Positions 40,961 to 50,254 of a DNA stretch of 64,000 nt are shown here, one piece after another (the stretch's first letter is position 1; each line of letters starts with the position of its first letter). Position numbers and translations under genes: made by a program. Source of the stretch: Lentzea tibetensis (lineage in GTDB: Bacteria; Actinomycetota; Actinomycetes; Mycobacteriales; Pseudonocardiaceae); assembly GCF_007845675.1 (NCBI RefSeq), contig NZ_VOBR01000016.1, forward strand, positions 1 through 64,000, written 5' to 3'. Below the pieces are notes generated by a model. It was given only the letters and a program-made list of their open reading frames with translations. It was not told the DNA's origin and searched no databases.

Positions 40961-42331
40961 GTGTCCACCAGGTTGACCGTGTCCGTTGCCGCGGCCGGGC
41001 TCGCGAGCTTCGCGTTGCTGTACGCGCCGCAGCCCGTGCTGCCCCAGATCGCTGCCGAGTACGGGCTGGAACCGGGTGGCGCTTCGCTTGCCGTGAGCGC
41101 TGCGACCGGGGCGCTGGCGGTGGTGGTCGTGCCGGTCGCTGCGTTGTCGGAACGGGTCGGGCGGCGGCCGGTGATCCTCGTGTCCGTGCTCGCCGCGGCG
41201 GTGCTCGCTCTGCTGCTGCCGTTCGCGCCGGACTACTCGACGTTCCTGGTGCTGCGGGTCCTGCAAGGTGCCGCGGTCGCCGGCGTGCCCGCTGCCGCGA
41301 TGGCGTTCCTCGCGGACGAGATGCGGGACAACCTCGGCGGCGCCGTCGGCGCGATGATCGCGGGCAACAGCGCGGGCGGGATGCTCGGGCGGCTGCTCGC
41401 CGGGACCACCGCCGACTGGCTCGGATGGCGCGGGGCGCTCGGGGCGGCCGCCGTGTTCGGCCTGTTGTGCGCGTGCGTCGTGGCCTTCCTGCTGCCACGG
41501 CCTGAATTGGACCGCAGTGGATCGGGCCGCTTGGGTTCGGACCGCTCGGTGTCGCCTCGCGCGGCTCGCCTGGGAATGCTTCGCAGGGGTCCCCGCCCTG
41601 GGGGTCCCCCAGATCCAATTATCCCAGGCAGCACCGACAATTCCGGGGGCTCAGGACTGAAAGCGGCGTTATCCGACCCAGCTCTCCTGTGCCTCTACGG
41701 CGTGGCGGTGCTGGCGGTCGGCTCGTTCATCTCGCTCTACAACGTGATCGGCTTCCGCCTCGCGGCACTCCCGAGCTGGCTGTCGTCGCTCGTCTTCGTC
41801 GTCTACGCGGTGGGTGGCATCGCGTCCGCGACGGCGGGCAGGCTCGCCGACCGCCACGGGCGGGGCCGGGTGCTCCTCGTGTGCCTCGGCATCACGGCGG
41901 TGGGCGCACTGGTGACCATCCCGCTGGTCCCGCTCGGCCTGGCGATCTTCACCGGCGGCTTCTTCGCCGCCCACGCCACCGCCAGCGGCTGGGTCGGCAG
42001 CCGCGCCCCGCGGCACGCACGCGGCCAGGCGTCCGGGCTCTACCTGTGCGGGTTCTACGTCGGCAGCAGCGTCCTCGGCACCACCGGCAGCGCCGCGTTC
42101 GGCGCGTGGGGCTGGACCGGGCTGACCGCGCTCGTCGTGAGCTGGCTCGCGATGGCCGCCGTGCTCGTTCAGAAGTCGAGGGGGATCGACACCGACGACT
42201 CCAGCGCCTTGAGGTCCACCCTGCCCAGCCGGGGCAGGTCCAGCGAACCGGACTTCAGGCCCACCGACACGGAGCGGGTGTCGGCGGGGACCTCGACGAC
42301 CACCGCCGACGGGAACACGCCGCCGTCGTAG
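40961..42331 (+). CDS. MFS transporter with a repeat inserted in its central loop
   Basis: 456 residues, 12 predicted helices, related to YnfM/CynX-type exporters: LLYAPQPVLPQIAAEYGL at the start, then ALSERVGRRPVILVS, the motif-A loop between helices 2 and 3. The central cytoplasmic loop between helices 6 and 7 is enlarged to about 60 residues and contains PDPIIPGSTDNSGG, encoded by repeat copy D; its position in a tolerant loop should leave the protein working. The gene is divergent from the LysR regulator. The hydrophilic tail after VLVQKSRG overlaps the end of the convergent lipoprotein gene by 163 bases. GTG 40961 follows TAGCGT by 6 bases, suggesting a leaderless transcript. Confidence 0.88.
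   Translation: MSTRLTVSVAAAGLASFALLYAPQPVLPQIAAEYGLEPGGASLAVSAATGALAVVVVPVAALSERVGRRPVILVSVLAAAVLALLLPFAPDYSTFLVLRVLQGAAVAGVPAAAMAFLADEMRDNLGGAVGAMIAGNSAGGMLGRLLAGTTADWLGWRGALGAAAVFGLLCACVVAFLLPRPELDRSGSGRLGSDRSVSPRAARLGMLRRGPRPGGPPDPIIPGSTDNSGGSGLKAALSDPALLCLYGVAVLAVGSFISLYNVIGFRLAALPSWLSSLVFVVYAVGGIASATAGRLADRHGRGRVLLVCLGITAVGALVTIPLVPLGLAIFTGGFFAAHATASGWVGSRAPRHARGQASGLYLCGFYVGSSVLGTTGSAAFGAWGWTGLTALVVSWLAMAAVLVQKSRGIDTDDSSALRSTLPSRGRSSEPDFRPTDTERVSAGTSTTTADGNTPPS
41582..41647 (-). repeat. Interspersed repeat copy D, inside the MFS gene
   Basis: Reverse orientation relative to copies A, B, C and E. Its minus strand reads CCGGAATTGTCGGTGCTGCC, then GGGATAATTGGATCTGGGGG and a hairpin end. 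The plus strand, the MFS coding strand, gives PDPIIPGSTDNSG. Confidence 0.75.
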
Positions 42332-43566
42332 CGGACGCCGCGCAGCGGGACGGCCGAGCCGTCCGCGAGGGTCACGGAGATCAGGTCCTTGGTGGCGTAC
42401 GCGGCCGCGCTGTCGGGGGCGTCGCCGCTCGCGTCCAGCAATATCTCCAGCAGGGCCTTGTCCGGAGCCGACGCGCTGACCATGTCGTACACCGCCAGGG
42501 CGTCGGCCTTGACCGGCCTGCGCACGCCCAGCCGCACCCCGTTGACCTTCATGCCGAACTCCTTCGAGCCCACCTGGACCTTCTGGGTCGGCAGGGGCGC
42601 ACCGGACGTCGCTGCGCGCAGCAGTGCCGCGGGAGGTTTGTCCGTGCGCTTGCCGGACGGGACCTCGACGCGCTGGTCCAGCGACTTCACGCCGATCGAG
42701 CTCAGCACCACCGACTCAGGGCCGCCCGACTCGGGGACGGTGTAGACGACGACCACGGAACCGTTGTCCGGCAAGCGATCCGCGGGCAGCACGTGGCGCT
42801 TGCCCGGAACCTCCACCGCCAGCTCGGACGGCTGCGGCGCCCAGCCCTGCCAGTTCGTCGAACGGAAACCGTTGTCCGTCTGCAGCAGCTTCTCGACGTG
42901 CAGGCGCGCGACGTGCAGGCGGCTGCCCGGCGCAGCCTTCAGCACGCCGTCCGGGGTCGGCCAGCTGTCCGGGTTCGCCCAGCCCGTGCCGCGCACGGAC
43001 AGCAGGTCGTCGCGCAGCCGGACGTCCAGGTCGCCGAGGCCGAGCTCGGAGTTCGACTTCTTGCCGTCGTCCGGCAGGACCGCGAGGAACTCGGCACCCG
43101 CGACCATCTCCGCCGGTGACTTCGGGTCGAACTCGGCGCCGTCGGTGCGGATGAGCGTGCTCTCCGGCGTGCTCCGCGCGCCGGACTGCGGCACCTGTGG
43201 CGACTGCACCTCCAGTCGCACGCCATCGCCGGACTGGTCGACCTCCTTCAGCGGCACGGGCACCCAGTCCGGTGTGGGTCCGGTGCCCGGCACCTGGACC
43301 GGGCCGCACCACAGCCGGGCGTCGACGTCCAAGGCCGCGCCCGCCGTGCGAGCGAACCAGCACTTCACCGCGGCCGAACCCGCGCGCGCCACGTAGCCGA
43401 AGCCGAGCGTGTACGCGAGCTGCGCCTCCGCCTGCGACTGCAGATCGGGCGCGCCGAGCACGGTCTTGCCCTTGATGGTCAGCGTCACGTCGCGCGGCTC
43501 GGGTGGTGGCGGCGTTGCGCAGGAAGCCACGAGCAGGCACGCCAGCGCCACCGCCATCCGTCGCAC
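42169..43566 (-). CDS. Large lipoprotein of unknown function
   Basis: 465 residues. Signal with lipobox VASC then ATPPPPEP. The remainder contains no recognised domain; it is rich in beta-type segments and contains a possible disulfide pair (KCWFARTAG and RLWCGPVQVPG). Segments such as YTVPESGGPESVVLSSIGVKSLDQRVEV suggest an extracytoplasmic beta-rich protein. GTG 43566 follows GGGGG about 7 bases upstream; ATG 43557 is an alternative. An inverted repeat (43576-43600) lies directly upstream. Its end overlaps the MFS gene. Confidence 0.7.
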   Translation of the reverse strand: MRRMAVALACLLVASCATPPPPEPRDVTLTIKGKTVLGAPDLQSQAEAQLAYTLGFGYVARAGSAAVKCWFARTAGAALDVDARLWCGPVQVPGTGPTPDWVPVPLKEVDQSGDGVRLEVQSPQVPQSGARSTPESTLIRTDGAEFDPKSPAEMVAGAEFLAVLPDDGKKSNSELGLGDLDVRLRDDLLSVRGTGWANPDSWPTPDGVLKAAPGSRLHVARLHVEKLLQTDNGFRSTNWQGWAPQPSELAVEVPGKRHVLPADRLPDNGSVVVVYTVPESGGPESVVLSSIGVKSLDQRVEVPSGKRTDKPPAALLRAATSGAPLPTQKVQVGSKEFGMKVNGVRLGVRRPVKADALAVYDMVSASAPDKALLEILLDASGDAPDSAAAYATKDLISVTLADGSAVPLRGVRYDGGVFPSAVVVEVPADTRSVSVGLKSGSLDLPRLGRVDLKALESSVSIPLDF

Positions 43567-43575
43567 AGGTCGCCC

Positions 43576-43600
43576 CCAGTAGGTAGATCGTCGCTACTGG
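43576..43600. promoter_or_regulatory. Inverted repeat upstream of the lipoprotein gene
   Basis: CCAGTAG (43576-43582) and CTACTGG (43594-43600) are perfect arms around 11 bases, 10 bases before the GTG. The segment includes TAGGTAG and GTCGCTAC, both also part of the cydA/padR block, so a shared regulator is possible. Confidence 0.45.
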
Positions 43601-43646
43601 TTAAAGGCGAGTATCGCTCGATCGGGTTGCCCCAATCGGGGGTGAC

Positions 43647-44804
43647 TCAGATCACAGTGCGGTACACGTCCACGGTCTGCTTGGCCATCGTCTCCCAGGA
43701 AAAGTCCTGGACAGCGCGGGTGCGACCAGCTTCGCCGAACGTCCTGGCGCGCGCCGGGTCCGCGAGCAGTGCGTTGATCGCCACGGCGAGATCGTGTCGA
43801 TATGTCGACAAATCGTGCTCGTCGTAGTGCACGAGCAGGCCGGTCTCGTCCTGCACGACGACCTCGGGGATGCCGCCGACGTCCGACGCGACGACGGCCG
43901 TGCCGCACGCCATCGCCTCCAGGTTCACGATGCCGAGCGGCTCGTAGACCGATGGGCACGCGAACACGGTCGCGTGGCTCAGGATCTGCCGGACCTCGGG
44001 CAGCGGCAGCATCTGCTGGATCCAGAAGACACCCGGCCGCACCGCGGACAGCTCCCCGACCGCGAGGCGGGTCTCCTCGGCGATCTCCGGGGTGTCCGGC
44101 GCGCCCGCGCACAGCACGATCTGCGCGTCGCGGGAGATCTCGTGCGCCGCGGCGACCAGGTGCCCGACGCCCTTCTGCCTGGTGATCCGGCCGACGAACG
44201 CGACGATCGGCCGCGCCGGGTCGATGCCCCGGCTGGTCAGGGCGTCGGTCTCGGTGACGGGCCGGTAGGTCTCCGTGTCGATGCCGTTGCGCACGACGTG
44301 CACGCGCGCCGGATCGAGCGCGGGGTAGCAGTCGAGCACGTCCGCGCGCATGCCGTCGCTCACCGCGATGATCGCGTCCGCCGCCTCGTACGCGGTGCGC
44401 TCGGCCCACGACGAGATCCGGTAGCCGCCGCCGAGCTGCTCGGCCTTCCACGGCCTGCGCGGCTCCAGCGAGTGCGCGGTGATCACGTGCGGCACGCCGT
44501 GCAGGAGTTTGGCCAGGTGCCCGGCCATGTTCGCGTACCAGGTGTGCGAGTGCACGAGCTCAGCATCTGAGACGGCTGAGGCCATGCTGAGGTCGACCGA
44601 CAGGGTGCTGAGCGCGAAGTTGGCCTCCGCGAGGCCCGGCGCGGGGTCGTGGGTGGTCGCGTCATCGCGCGGACCGCCGAAGCAGTGCACGTCCACCTCG
44701 ACCAGCTCCCGCAGGTGCGGGACGAGGAATCCGACGTGCACCCCGGCACCGCCGTAGACCTCAGGCGGGTATTCCCGTGTCAACAGTCCTACGCGCACAC
44801 CCAT
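43647..44804 (-). CDS. glgM: Alpha-maltose-1-phosphate synthase (GT4 glycogen synthase type)
   Basis: 385 residues. GT4 fold: [20 protein letters not shown] at the N-terminus, [38 protein letters not shown] and the donor-site E-x7-E in [18 protein letters not shown]. It corresponds to Rv1212c, which makes maltose-1-phosphate from ADP-glucose and glucose-1-phosphate for the GlgE glycogen pathway. ATG 44804 lies 53 bases from the divergent glgC start, so substrate supply and use are adjacent. Older annotation would call it glgA. Confidence 0.92.
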   Translation of the reverse strand: MGVRVGLLTREYPPEVYGGAGVHVGFLVPHLRELVEVDVHCFGGPRDDATTHDPAPGLAEANFALSTLSVDLSMASAVSDAELVHSHTWYANMAGHLAKLLHGVPHVITAHSLEPRRPWKAEQLGGGYRISSWAERTAYEAADAIIAVSDGMRADVLDCYPALDPARVHVVRNGIDTETYRPVTETDALTSRGIDPARPIVAFVGRITRQKGVGHLVAAAHEISRDAQIVLCAGAPDTPEIAEETRLAVGELSAVRPGVFWIQQMLPLPEVRQILSHATVFACPSVYEPLGIVNLEAMACGTAVVASDVGGIPEVVVQDETGLLVHYDEHDLSTYRHDLAVAINALLADPARARTFGEAGRTRAVQDFSWETMAKQTVDVYRTVI

Positions 44805-44857
44805 ACGTTAGTTCAGAAGCTGGTCCGTTGGCTGCGACGCAGATAGGGTCACATGCT

Positions 44858-46072
44858 GTGAAGGGGCAGCCGCACGTTCTCGGAATTGTGCTTGCTGGCG
44901 GCGAGGGCAAGCGCCTCTGGCCACTGACGGCCGACCGGGCCAAGCCCGCCGTGCCCTTCGGTGGCAACTACCGGCTGGTCGACTTCGTGCTGTCGAACCT
45001 GGTCAACGCCGGCCTGGTGCGTCTGTGCGTGCTCACCCAGTACAAGTCGCACTCGCTCGACAAGCACATCTCGACGACCTGGCGGTTGTCCAATGTGCTC
45101 GGTCAGTACGTGACGCCCGTGCCCGCTCAGCAGCGGCTCGGGCCCCGCTGGTACACCGGCAGCGCCGACGCCATCTTCCAGTCGCTGAACCTGGTGCACG
45201 ACGAGAAGCCGGACCACATCGCGATCTTCGGTGCCGACCACGTGTACCGAATGGACCCGAGCCAGATGATCGACCAGCACGTCGAGTCCGGCGCGTCGGT
45301 CACGGTCGCGGGCATCCGGGTGCCGCGGACCGAGGCCAAGGCGTTCGGCTGCATCGACTCGGACGCCGCCGGCAAGATCACCCGGTTCCTCGAGAAGCCG
45401 TCCGAGCCGCCGCACGTGCCGGACGACCCCGAGGTCACCTTCGCGTCGATGGGCAACTACGTCTTCACGACCGAGGCCCTGCTCGACGCGCTGCGCTCCG
45501 ACGCGCTCAACCCCGACTCGGACCACGACATGGGCGGCGACATCATCCCCATGCTCGTCGACCAGGGGGAGGCGCACGTCTACGACTTCAAGGACAACGT
45601 CGTGCCGGGCGCGACCGAGCGCGACCAGGGCTACTGGCGTGACGTCGGGACCATCGACGCCTACTACGACGCGCACATGGACCTCGTGTCCGTGCACCCG
45701 ATCTTCAACCTCTACAACCAGATGTGGCCGATCCGCACCGCGACGCCACCGCTGCCGCCCGCGAAGTTCATCGCGGGAGGGTCGGCGGAGGACTCGATGG
45801 TCGGGCCGGGCTCGATCATCTCCGGCAAGATCCACGGCTCGGTGATCTCGTCGGACGTCATCGTCGAGGTCGGGTCCGTCGTGCAGGGGTCCGTGCTGCT
45901 GCCCGGTGTGCGCATCGGCAAGGGCGCGGTCGTGCGGCGCGCGATCCTCGACAAGAACGTGCTCGTGCCCGACGGCGCGCTGATCGGCGTCGACCCGGCG
46001 ACGGACCGGGAGCGCTACACCGTCAGCGCCGGCGGCGTCACCGTGCTCGGCAAGGGCGTCCGCGCCTACTGA
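44858..46072 (+). CDS. glgC: Glucose-1-phosphate adenylyltransferase (ADP-glucose pyrophosphorylase)
   Basis: About 404 residues. The nucleotidyltransferase motif is [29 protein letters not shown], then [14 protein letters not shown] and [19 protein letters not shown]; the C-terminal beta helix ([20 protein letters not shown]) is usual for GlgC. It makes ADP-glucose for glycogen and related glucans. GTG 44858 is leaderless by position: TAGGGT (44844-44849) ends 8 bases upstream. It is divergent from glgM. Confidence 0.95.
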   Translation: MKGQPHVLGIVLAGGEGKRLWPLTADRAKPAVPFGGNYRLVDFVLSNLVNAGLVRLCVLTQYKSHSLDKHISTTWRLSNVLGQYVTPVPAQQRLGPRWYTGSADAIFQSLNLVHDEKPDHIAIFGADHVYRMDPSQMIDQHVESGASVTVAGIRVPRTEAKAFGCIDSDAAGKITRFLEKPSEPPHVPDDPEVTFASMGNYVFTTEALLDALRSDALNPDSDHDMGGDIIPMLVDQGEAHVYDFKDNVVPGATERDQGYWRDVGTIDAYYDAHMDLVSVHPIFNLYNQMWPIRTATPPLPPAKFIAGGSAEDSMVGPGSIISGKIHGSVISSDVIVEVGSVVQGSVLLPGVRIGKGAVVRRAILDKNVLVPDGALIGVDPATDRERYTVSAGGVTVLGKGVRAY

Positions 46073-46097
46073 ACCCGCGTTGCTCGCTCAACCCGCG

Positions 46098-46166
46098 CTT
46101 CAAGGGGTCCCCCGGCAAGGGGATCCCCTTGTTGTAAGTCTTTCACGCAGGACCGACAAGAACGGG
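46098..46166 (-). repeat. Interspersed repeat copy F (diverged), with terminator-like hairpin
   Basis: On the minus strand: CTTGTCGGTCCTGCGTGAAA, then the hairpin AAGGGGATCCCC-TTGCC-GGGGGACCCCTT. It shares TTGTCGGT and the hairpin end with the other copies but has lost most of the middle. It lies between the convergent glgC and methyltransferase genes, 25 bases after the glgC stop, where a terminator is expected. Confidence 0.55.
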
Positions 46167-46223
46167 TGCTCAGCGCTCGTTGAGGCTGATCAGGTGCGGT
46201 GAACGGCCCGTTGACCGCGCGAG

Positions 46224-46856
46224 TCAGGGCCGCCGCGCGGCGACCAGCAGCCCGTCGCCCAGCGGCAGGATCACCGGCACCAGCCGGTCGTCCTCCCGCA
46301 CGGACCGGGCGATGTCGCGCATCGCGTTGGTCGACTCGTCCCGCTGCGCCTGGTCGACGACGCGCCCGTGCCACAGCACGTTGTCGAACGCGATCACGCC
46401 GCCCGGCCGCAGCATCCGCACCCCGTGCTCGAGGTACTTCGGGTACTCCGGCTTGTGCCCGTCGACGAACACGAGGTCGTAGCCGCCGTCGGTCAGCCGC
46501 GGCAGCACGTCCAGCGCGCTGCCCATGATCAGCCTGGTCCGCGACGGCGAGATCCGGGCCCGCGAGAACATCTCGCGCGCCACCCGCTGGTGCTCCGGCT
46601 CCACGTCGATGGACGTCAGCACGCCCGAAGCCGGCATGCCGCCGAGCAGGTAGAGGCCGCTCACACCGGCACCCGTTCCCACCTCGACCACGGCCTTGGC
46701 CTGCAACGCGGTCGCGAGGAACCGCAGCGCCGCGCCGCCACCCGCGCCGATGGGGACGCACCCCAGCTCCAGGCCGCGGGCCCGTGCGGCCTGCTGCACG
46801 TCGTCCTCCGGGAGGTACTGCTCCACGTACTCCCGAAGTGGCGAATCCGGTGTCAC
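46224..46856 (-). CDS. O-methyltransferase (Rv1220c-like, class I SAM-dependent)
   Basis: 210 residues. The SAM motif is VVEVGTGAGVSGLYLLGGMP, then LTSIDVEPEHQRVAREMF and the metal-binding LVFVDGHKPEYPKYLEHGVRMLRPGGVIAFDNVLWHG, as in catechol-type O-methyltransferases. The equivalent gene precedes sigE, divergently, in M. tuberculosis. The natural substrate is unknown. GTG 46856 is the start. Confidence 0.9.
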   Translation of the reverse strand: MTPDSPLREYVEQYLPEDDVQQAARARGLELGCVPIGAGGGAALRFLATALQAKAVVEVGTGAGVSGLYLLGGMPASGVLTSIDVEPEHQRVAREMFSRARISPSRTRLIMGSALDVLPRLTDGGYDLVFVDGHKPEYPKYLEHGVRMLRPGGVIAFDNVLWHGRVVDQAQRDESTNAMRDIARSVREDDRLVPVILPLGDGLLVAARRP

Positions 46857-46997
46857 AAGGACGGAGGTTACTGCCGACTGTGCCCAAAACGGGTGAACCC
46901 GCCGACCGGATTCTCAGCCAGCTCTCAGGCCACTCTCACGATCGTCTAAAGGGAGCACGACAAAGTGACACTCGAGGTTGGAACCAGGCTCAGATCG

Positions 46998-47023
46998 GGA
47001 ACACACGGGACCAGATCAGCGTT
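46998..47023 (+). promoter_or_regulatory. Probable ECF-type promoter of the sigE operon
   Basis: GGAAC at 46998-47002 and CGTT at 47020-47023 are separated by 17 bases, the pattern read by SigE-like ECF sigma factors. A second GGAACC lies at 46980-46985 without a matching -10. The implied leader is about 40 bases. This indicates self-activation of sigE. Confidence 0.6.
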
Positions 47024-47071
47024 GAGCCGCTCAAGGGCCGCCGAGGCCCGCTGGAGGTGCCGTAACACCTG

Positions 47072-47650
47072 ATGCGTACACAGTCGAGTTCCGCGGAGGC
47101 CGTCGCGCCCATCGAGACGGTCGACTGGACGCCGCCCTCGTGGGACGAGGTCGTGCGCGAGCACGCCGATCGGGTGTACCGGTTGGCGTACCGCCTCACC
47201 GGTAACCAGCACGACGCCGAGGACCTCACCCAGGAGACGTTCATCCGGGTGTTCCGCTCGCTCGCGTCCTACAAGCCGGGCACGTTCGAGGGCTGGCTGC
47301 ACCGCATCACCACGAACCTCTTCCTCGACATGGCGCGCCGCCGTTCGCGGCTGCGCATGGAGGGCCTGCCCGACGACACGGACCGGCTCGAGGGCGACGA
47401 CCCCACCCCGGAGGAGATCTGGGACAGCACCCACCTGGACCCGGACCTGCAGGCCGCGCTGGACGCGCTGCCCGCCGAGTTCCGCGCCGCCGTGGTGCTG
47501 TGTGACGTGGAAGGACTCTCCTACGAGGAGATCGGTGCCACGCTCGGCGTAAAACTGGGTACCGTGAGGAGCAGGATCCACCGGGGCCGCCAGGCCCTTC
47601 GCGCCGAACTCGAACGCCGGAGGCAAACTGTGCAGGAGGACTCTGCATGA
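47072..47650 (+). CDS. sigE: ECF RNA polymerase sigma factor, SigE type
   Basis: 192 residues. Region 2 is [38 protein letters not shown], region 4 is [47 protein letters not shown]. It directs transcription of envelope-stress genes. GGAGGTG lies about 13 bases before ATG 47072, a rather long spacing. The gene overlaps its anti-sigma gene by four bases and the order sigE-rseA-htrA-tatB is that of M. tuberculosis. Confidence 0.93.
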   Translation: MRTQSSSAEAVAPIETVDWTPPSWDEVVREHADRVYRLAYRLTGNQHDAEDLTQETFIRVFRSLASYKPGTFEGWLHRITTNLFLDMARRRSRLRMEGLPDDTDRLEGDDPTPEEIWDSTHLDPDLQAALDALPAEFRAAVVLCDVEGLSYEEIGATLGVKLGTVRSRIHRGRQALRAELERRRQTVQEDSA

Positions 47651-48207
47651 CCGACCTTCGTGGTTGGCGTCTGCCTGAGCAGCACCTTCTGCCGGATGCC
47701 GTGGTCGCCTTCGTCGACGGCGAGCTGTCGGCCACCGCGCACCAACGCGTCGCCACGCACATCGCGCGATGCGGCTTCTGCGCCTTCGAGACCTACGCCC
47801 AGCAGCAGGCGCGCACCCTCGTGCGCGCCGCGGAAGCGCCCGCCGCTCCCGCTGGGCTCCTCGACCGCCTGGGTGCCATCCCCCAGGAAGTCGACCTGCC
47901 CAGCGCGCCCGACGGGCTCGCGCTGGACGAGCACGGCCAGTTCGTCACGATGCAACGCACCGACCGCACCGCGTTCGGCTCAGGGCCGAGGCTCGGCGAG
48001 TCACGCCCGCTCGGCAGCCAGGGCTGGTTCAGCGGCCGCCGTGCCCGCCAGGGCGCGGGAGTCGTCGTCTCCGGCCTCATGCTCGGCGCGCTCGCGCTGA
48101 TCGCACCGGACTCCGACACGCCGGCCGAACCCGCCCGCGTCGCGGGTGACCCGCAGCCCGGCGGCATCCAGCTCGACGGCCGCGCCGCGCTGCTCGGCAA
48201 CCGCTGA
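47647..48207 (+). CDS. rseA: Zinc-containing anti-sigma factor for SigE
   Basis: 186 residues. The zinc anti-sigma motif is His38, Cys42 and Cys45 in [13 protein letters not shown], after [14 protein letters not shown] probable membrane helix is [19 protein letters not shown] near residues 136-154. It should bind and inhibit SigE in the cytoplasm and release it under oxidative or envelope stress. It is translationally coupled to sigE by ATGA. Confidence 0.88.
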   Translation: MTDLRGWRLPEQHLLPDAVVAFVDGELSATAHQRVATHIARCGFCAFETYAQQQARTLVRAAEAPAAPAGLLDRLGAIPQEVDLPSAPDGLALDEHGQFVTMQRTDRTAFGSGPRLGESRPLGSQGWFSGRRARQGAGVVVSGLMLGALALIAPDSDTPAEPARVAGDPQPGGIQLDGRAALLGNR

Positions 48208-48242
48208 CGCCCACTTCACCGGACTTGTAGCAGGCTGAACGA

Positions 48243-49763
48243 GTGAGTCAGCAGTCGCCCAACGGACAGACGTCCACCCCGGTGTCCGGTGTGGACGACG
48301 GCGCCCATCGGCGGCTGGGGCCCCGCCCCATCGACCGGCCCGAGACCGACCCCGTGCTGACCTCCACCTTCGGCCGCCCCGACGGCGTCGAAGGCGCGTT
48401 CGCGCGCGGCCCCGAGGTCACGCCGCCTCCCGTCCAGCTCGCGGCCCCGCCGCCCGAGGCGCTGTCGACCGCGTTCGGCCGCCCGCCCTACGGCGACGAG
48501 CTGCTCCAGCGACCCCCCGGCGACACGCCGCCGGAACCCGAGGTCGACCCGGTCTTCTGGGCGGGCAAGCCCGCGGGCGACCCGTGGCGCGACCCCGGCG
48601 CGGGCGCCGTGATCGGCCCGCCCGCCGTCACCGAGGACACCCCGGCCAAGGAGAAGAAGCCGGCGCCCGGCCCGCAGTTCTCGGTGCCCGAGCTGATCCT
48701 CGGCCGCCGCGTGAAGCCGACGTCGATGGCGATCCTGCTGGTCGTCGTGCTGCTGATCGGTGCGGCCGGTGGTCTCGTCGGCTGGCTGGTCGGCCGCGCG
48801 GGCAACCCGCTGACCGACGCCGAGGTCACCCTCGCCGAGGTCGCACCCGGCAAGGAACGCCCGGCGGGCTCCGTCTCGGACATCTCCACGCGCGTCACGC
48901 CGTCCGTCGTGTCGATCGAGTTCAAGGGCACCAACATCGCGGGCATCGGCTCGGGCGTCGTGATCGACGGCGAGGGCTACGTGCTCACCAACGACCACGT
49001 CGTCGCACCGGCCGCGCAGGACACGTCCGCGAAGCTCACCGCCGTCTTCACCGACGGCACCCGCGCGCAGGCCCGCATCGTCGGCCGCGACTCCAAGACC
49101 GACCTCGCGGTGATCAAGGTCGAGGTGAAGAACCCGACCGTCCTGCGGTTCGGCAACTCCGACGAGCTCAAGGTCGGTGACACGGTCATCGCCGTCGGCT
49201 CGCCGCTGCAGCTGTCCAACACCGTCACCCAGGGCATCGTCTCCGCGCTGCACCGACCCGTGACGGCCGCGGGCGAGAACGGCGGCCCGCAGGTCACCTA
49301 CGACGCCATCCAGACCGACGCGGCCATCAACCCCGGCAACTCCGGCGGTGCGCTGGTCGACTCGTCCGGGACGCTCGTCGGGATCAACTCGTCGATCCGC
49401 ACCGAGACCGGCGGTTCCGTCGGACTCGGGTTCGCGATCTCCGGCAACCAGGCCCGCAAGATCGCCGAGGCGCTCATCCGCGAGGGCAAGGTCCGGCACG
49501 CGGACATGAACATCAACGTGAAGTCCGTGTCCGCGGAGACGTCCGAGGGCGCTCAGGTGCAGAACGTGCCCGCTGGTGGCGCGGCGGCCGCCGCCGGCAT
49601 CCAGGAGGGTGACGTGATCACCAAGGTGGGCAACCGGATCGTGCGGAACGCCGCCGAGCTCACCGTCGCCGTCCGCGAACGCGAGATCGGCGAGACCGTG
49701 AAGGTCGTGCTGGCCCGGCAGGGGCGCGAGCTGACGGTTGACGTGACTCTCAAGTCCGACTGA
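48243..49763 (+). CDS. htrA: HtrA-like membrane-anchored serine protease with PDZ domain
   Basis: 506 residues. A proline-rich cytoplasmic segment of about 150 residues precedes one membrane helix (161-183). The trypsin-like domain has catalytic His252 (LTNDHVV), Asp287 (SKTDLAVIKV) and Ser367 (NPGNSGGAL), and a PDZ domain follows (GGAAAAAGIQEGDVITKVGNRIV). The protease domain is outside the membrane and handles damaged envelope proteins; in mycobacteria it also adjusts the SigE response. It is 35 bases after the anti-sigma gene. GTG 48243 is the start. Confidence 0.94.
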   Translation: MSQQSPNGQTSTPVSGVDDGAHRRLGPRPIDRPETDPVLTSTFGRPDGVEGAFARGPEVTPPPVQLAAPPPEALSTAFGRPPYGDELLQRPPGDTPPEPEVDPVFWAGKPAGDPWRDPGAGAVIGPPAVTEDTPAKEKKPAPGPQFSVPELILGRRVKPTSMAILLVVVLLIGAAGGLVGWLVGRAGNPLTDAEVTLAEVAPGKERPAGSVSDISTRVTPSVVSIEFKGTNIAGIGSGVVIDGEGYVLTNDHVVAPAAQDTSAKLTAVFTDGTRAQARIVGRDSKTDLAVIKVEVKNPTVLRFGNSDELKVGDTVIAVGSPLQLSNTVTQGIVSALHRPVTAAGENGGPQVTYDAIQTDAAINPGNSGGALVDSSGTLVGINSSIRTETGGSVGLGFAISGNQARKIAEALIREGKVRHADMNINVKSVSAETSEGAQVQNVPAGGAAAAAGIQEGDVITKVGNRIVRNAAELTVAVREREIGETVKVVLARQGRELTVDVTLKSD

Positions 49764-49779
49764 CAGCTAGGCTGGCATC

Positions 49780-50157
49780 GTGTTCGACAGCATCGGATGG
49801 GTCGAGATCCTCATCATCGTGGTCGCGGGTCTCTTCGTCCTGGGCCCGGAACGGCTGCCGTCCGCGGCGGCATGGCTCGGCAAGACCGTCCGAACGGTGC
49901 GTGAGTACGCGACGGGCGCGCGCGAGCAGCTCAAGCAGGAGATGGGGCCCGAGTTCGAACAGCTGCGCAAGCCCCTCGAGGACCTGCGCGAACTGCGGAA
50001 CTTCGACCCCAAGCGCGCGGTGACCAAGCACCTCTTCGACGACGACTCGTCCTCGAAGCCCAACGGCTACCCCGCCACGCCTTCGACGCCGTCCGCGCCG
50101 GAGCAGCGGCCACTCGCGCCCGGCGAGCGTCCGCCCTACGACCCGGACGCGACCTGA
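49780..50157 (+). CDS. tatB: Sec-independent translocase subunit TatB
   Basis: 125 residues. One N-terminal helix ([20 protein letters not shown]) with the conserved Glu and the FVLGPERLP hinge, followed by an amphipathic helix ([18 protein letters not shown]) and an unstructured Pro/Ser-rich tail. It is the substrate receptor subunit of the twin-arginine translocase. GTG 49780 is 16 bases after the htrA stop, at the end of the sigE operon. Confidence 0.92.
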   Translation: MFDSIGWVEILIIVVAGLFVLGPERLPSAAAWLGKTVRTVREYATGAREQLKQEMGPEFEQLRKPLEDLRELRNFDPKRAVTKHLFDDDSSSKPNGYPATPSTPSAPEQRPLAPGERPPYDPDAT

Positions 50158-50212
50158 TCGCAGGCACCTGCGCCCGATTGCCGCGGCGCTGATCCCAGGC
50201 GACGTGGCTGAG

Positions 50213-50239
50213 TTGTCCACAGGCCTCGAGTTGTCCACA
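50213..50239 (+). promoter_or_regulatory. Two DnaA boxes in direct repeat
   Basis: TTGTCCACA occurs at 50213-50221 and 50231-50239, both in the same orientation, 18 bases apart, each inside GAGTTGTCCACAGG. This is the consensus DnaA box of high-GC actinobacteria. There is no dnaA/dnaN gene here, so this is not the main origin as seen; a titration or regulatory site is possible. Confidence 0.55.
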
Positions 50240-50254
50240 GGCTCGGTCTCGCGG

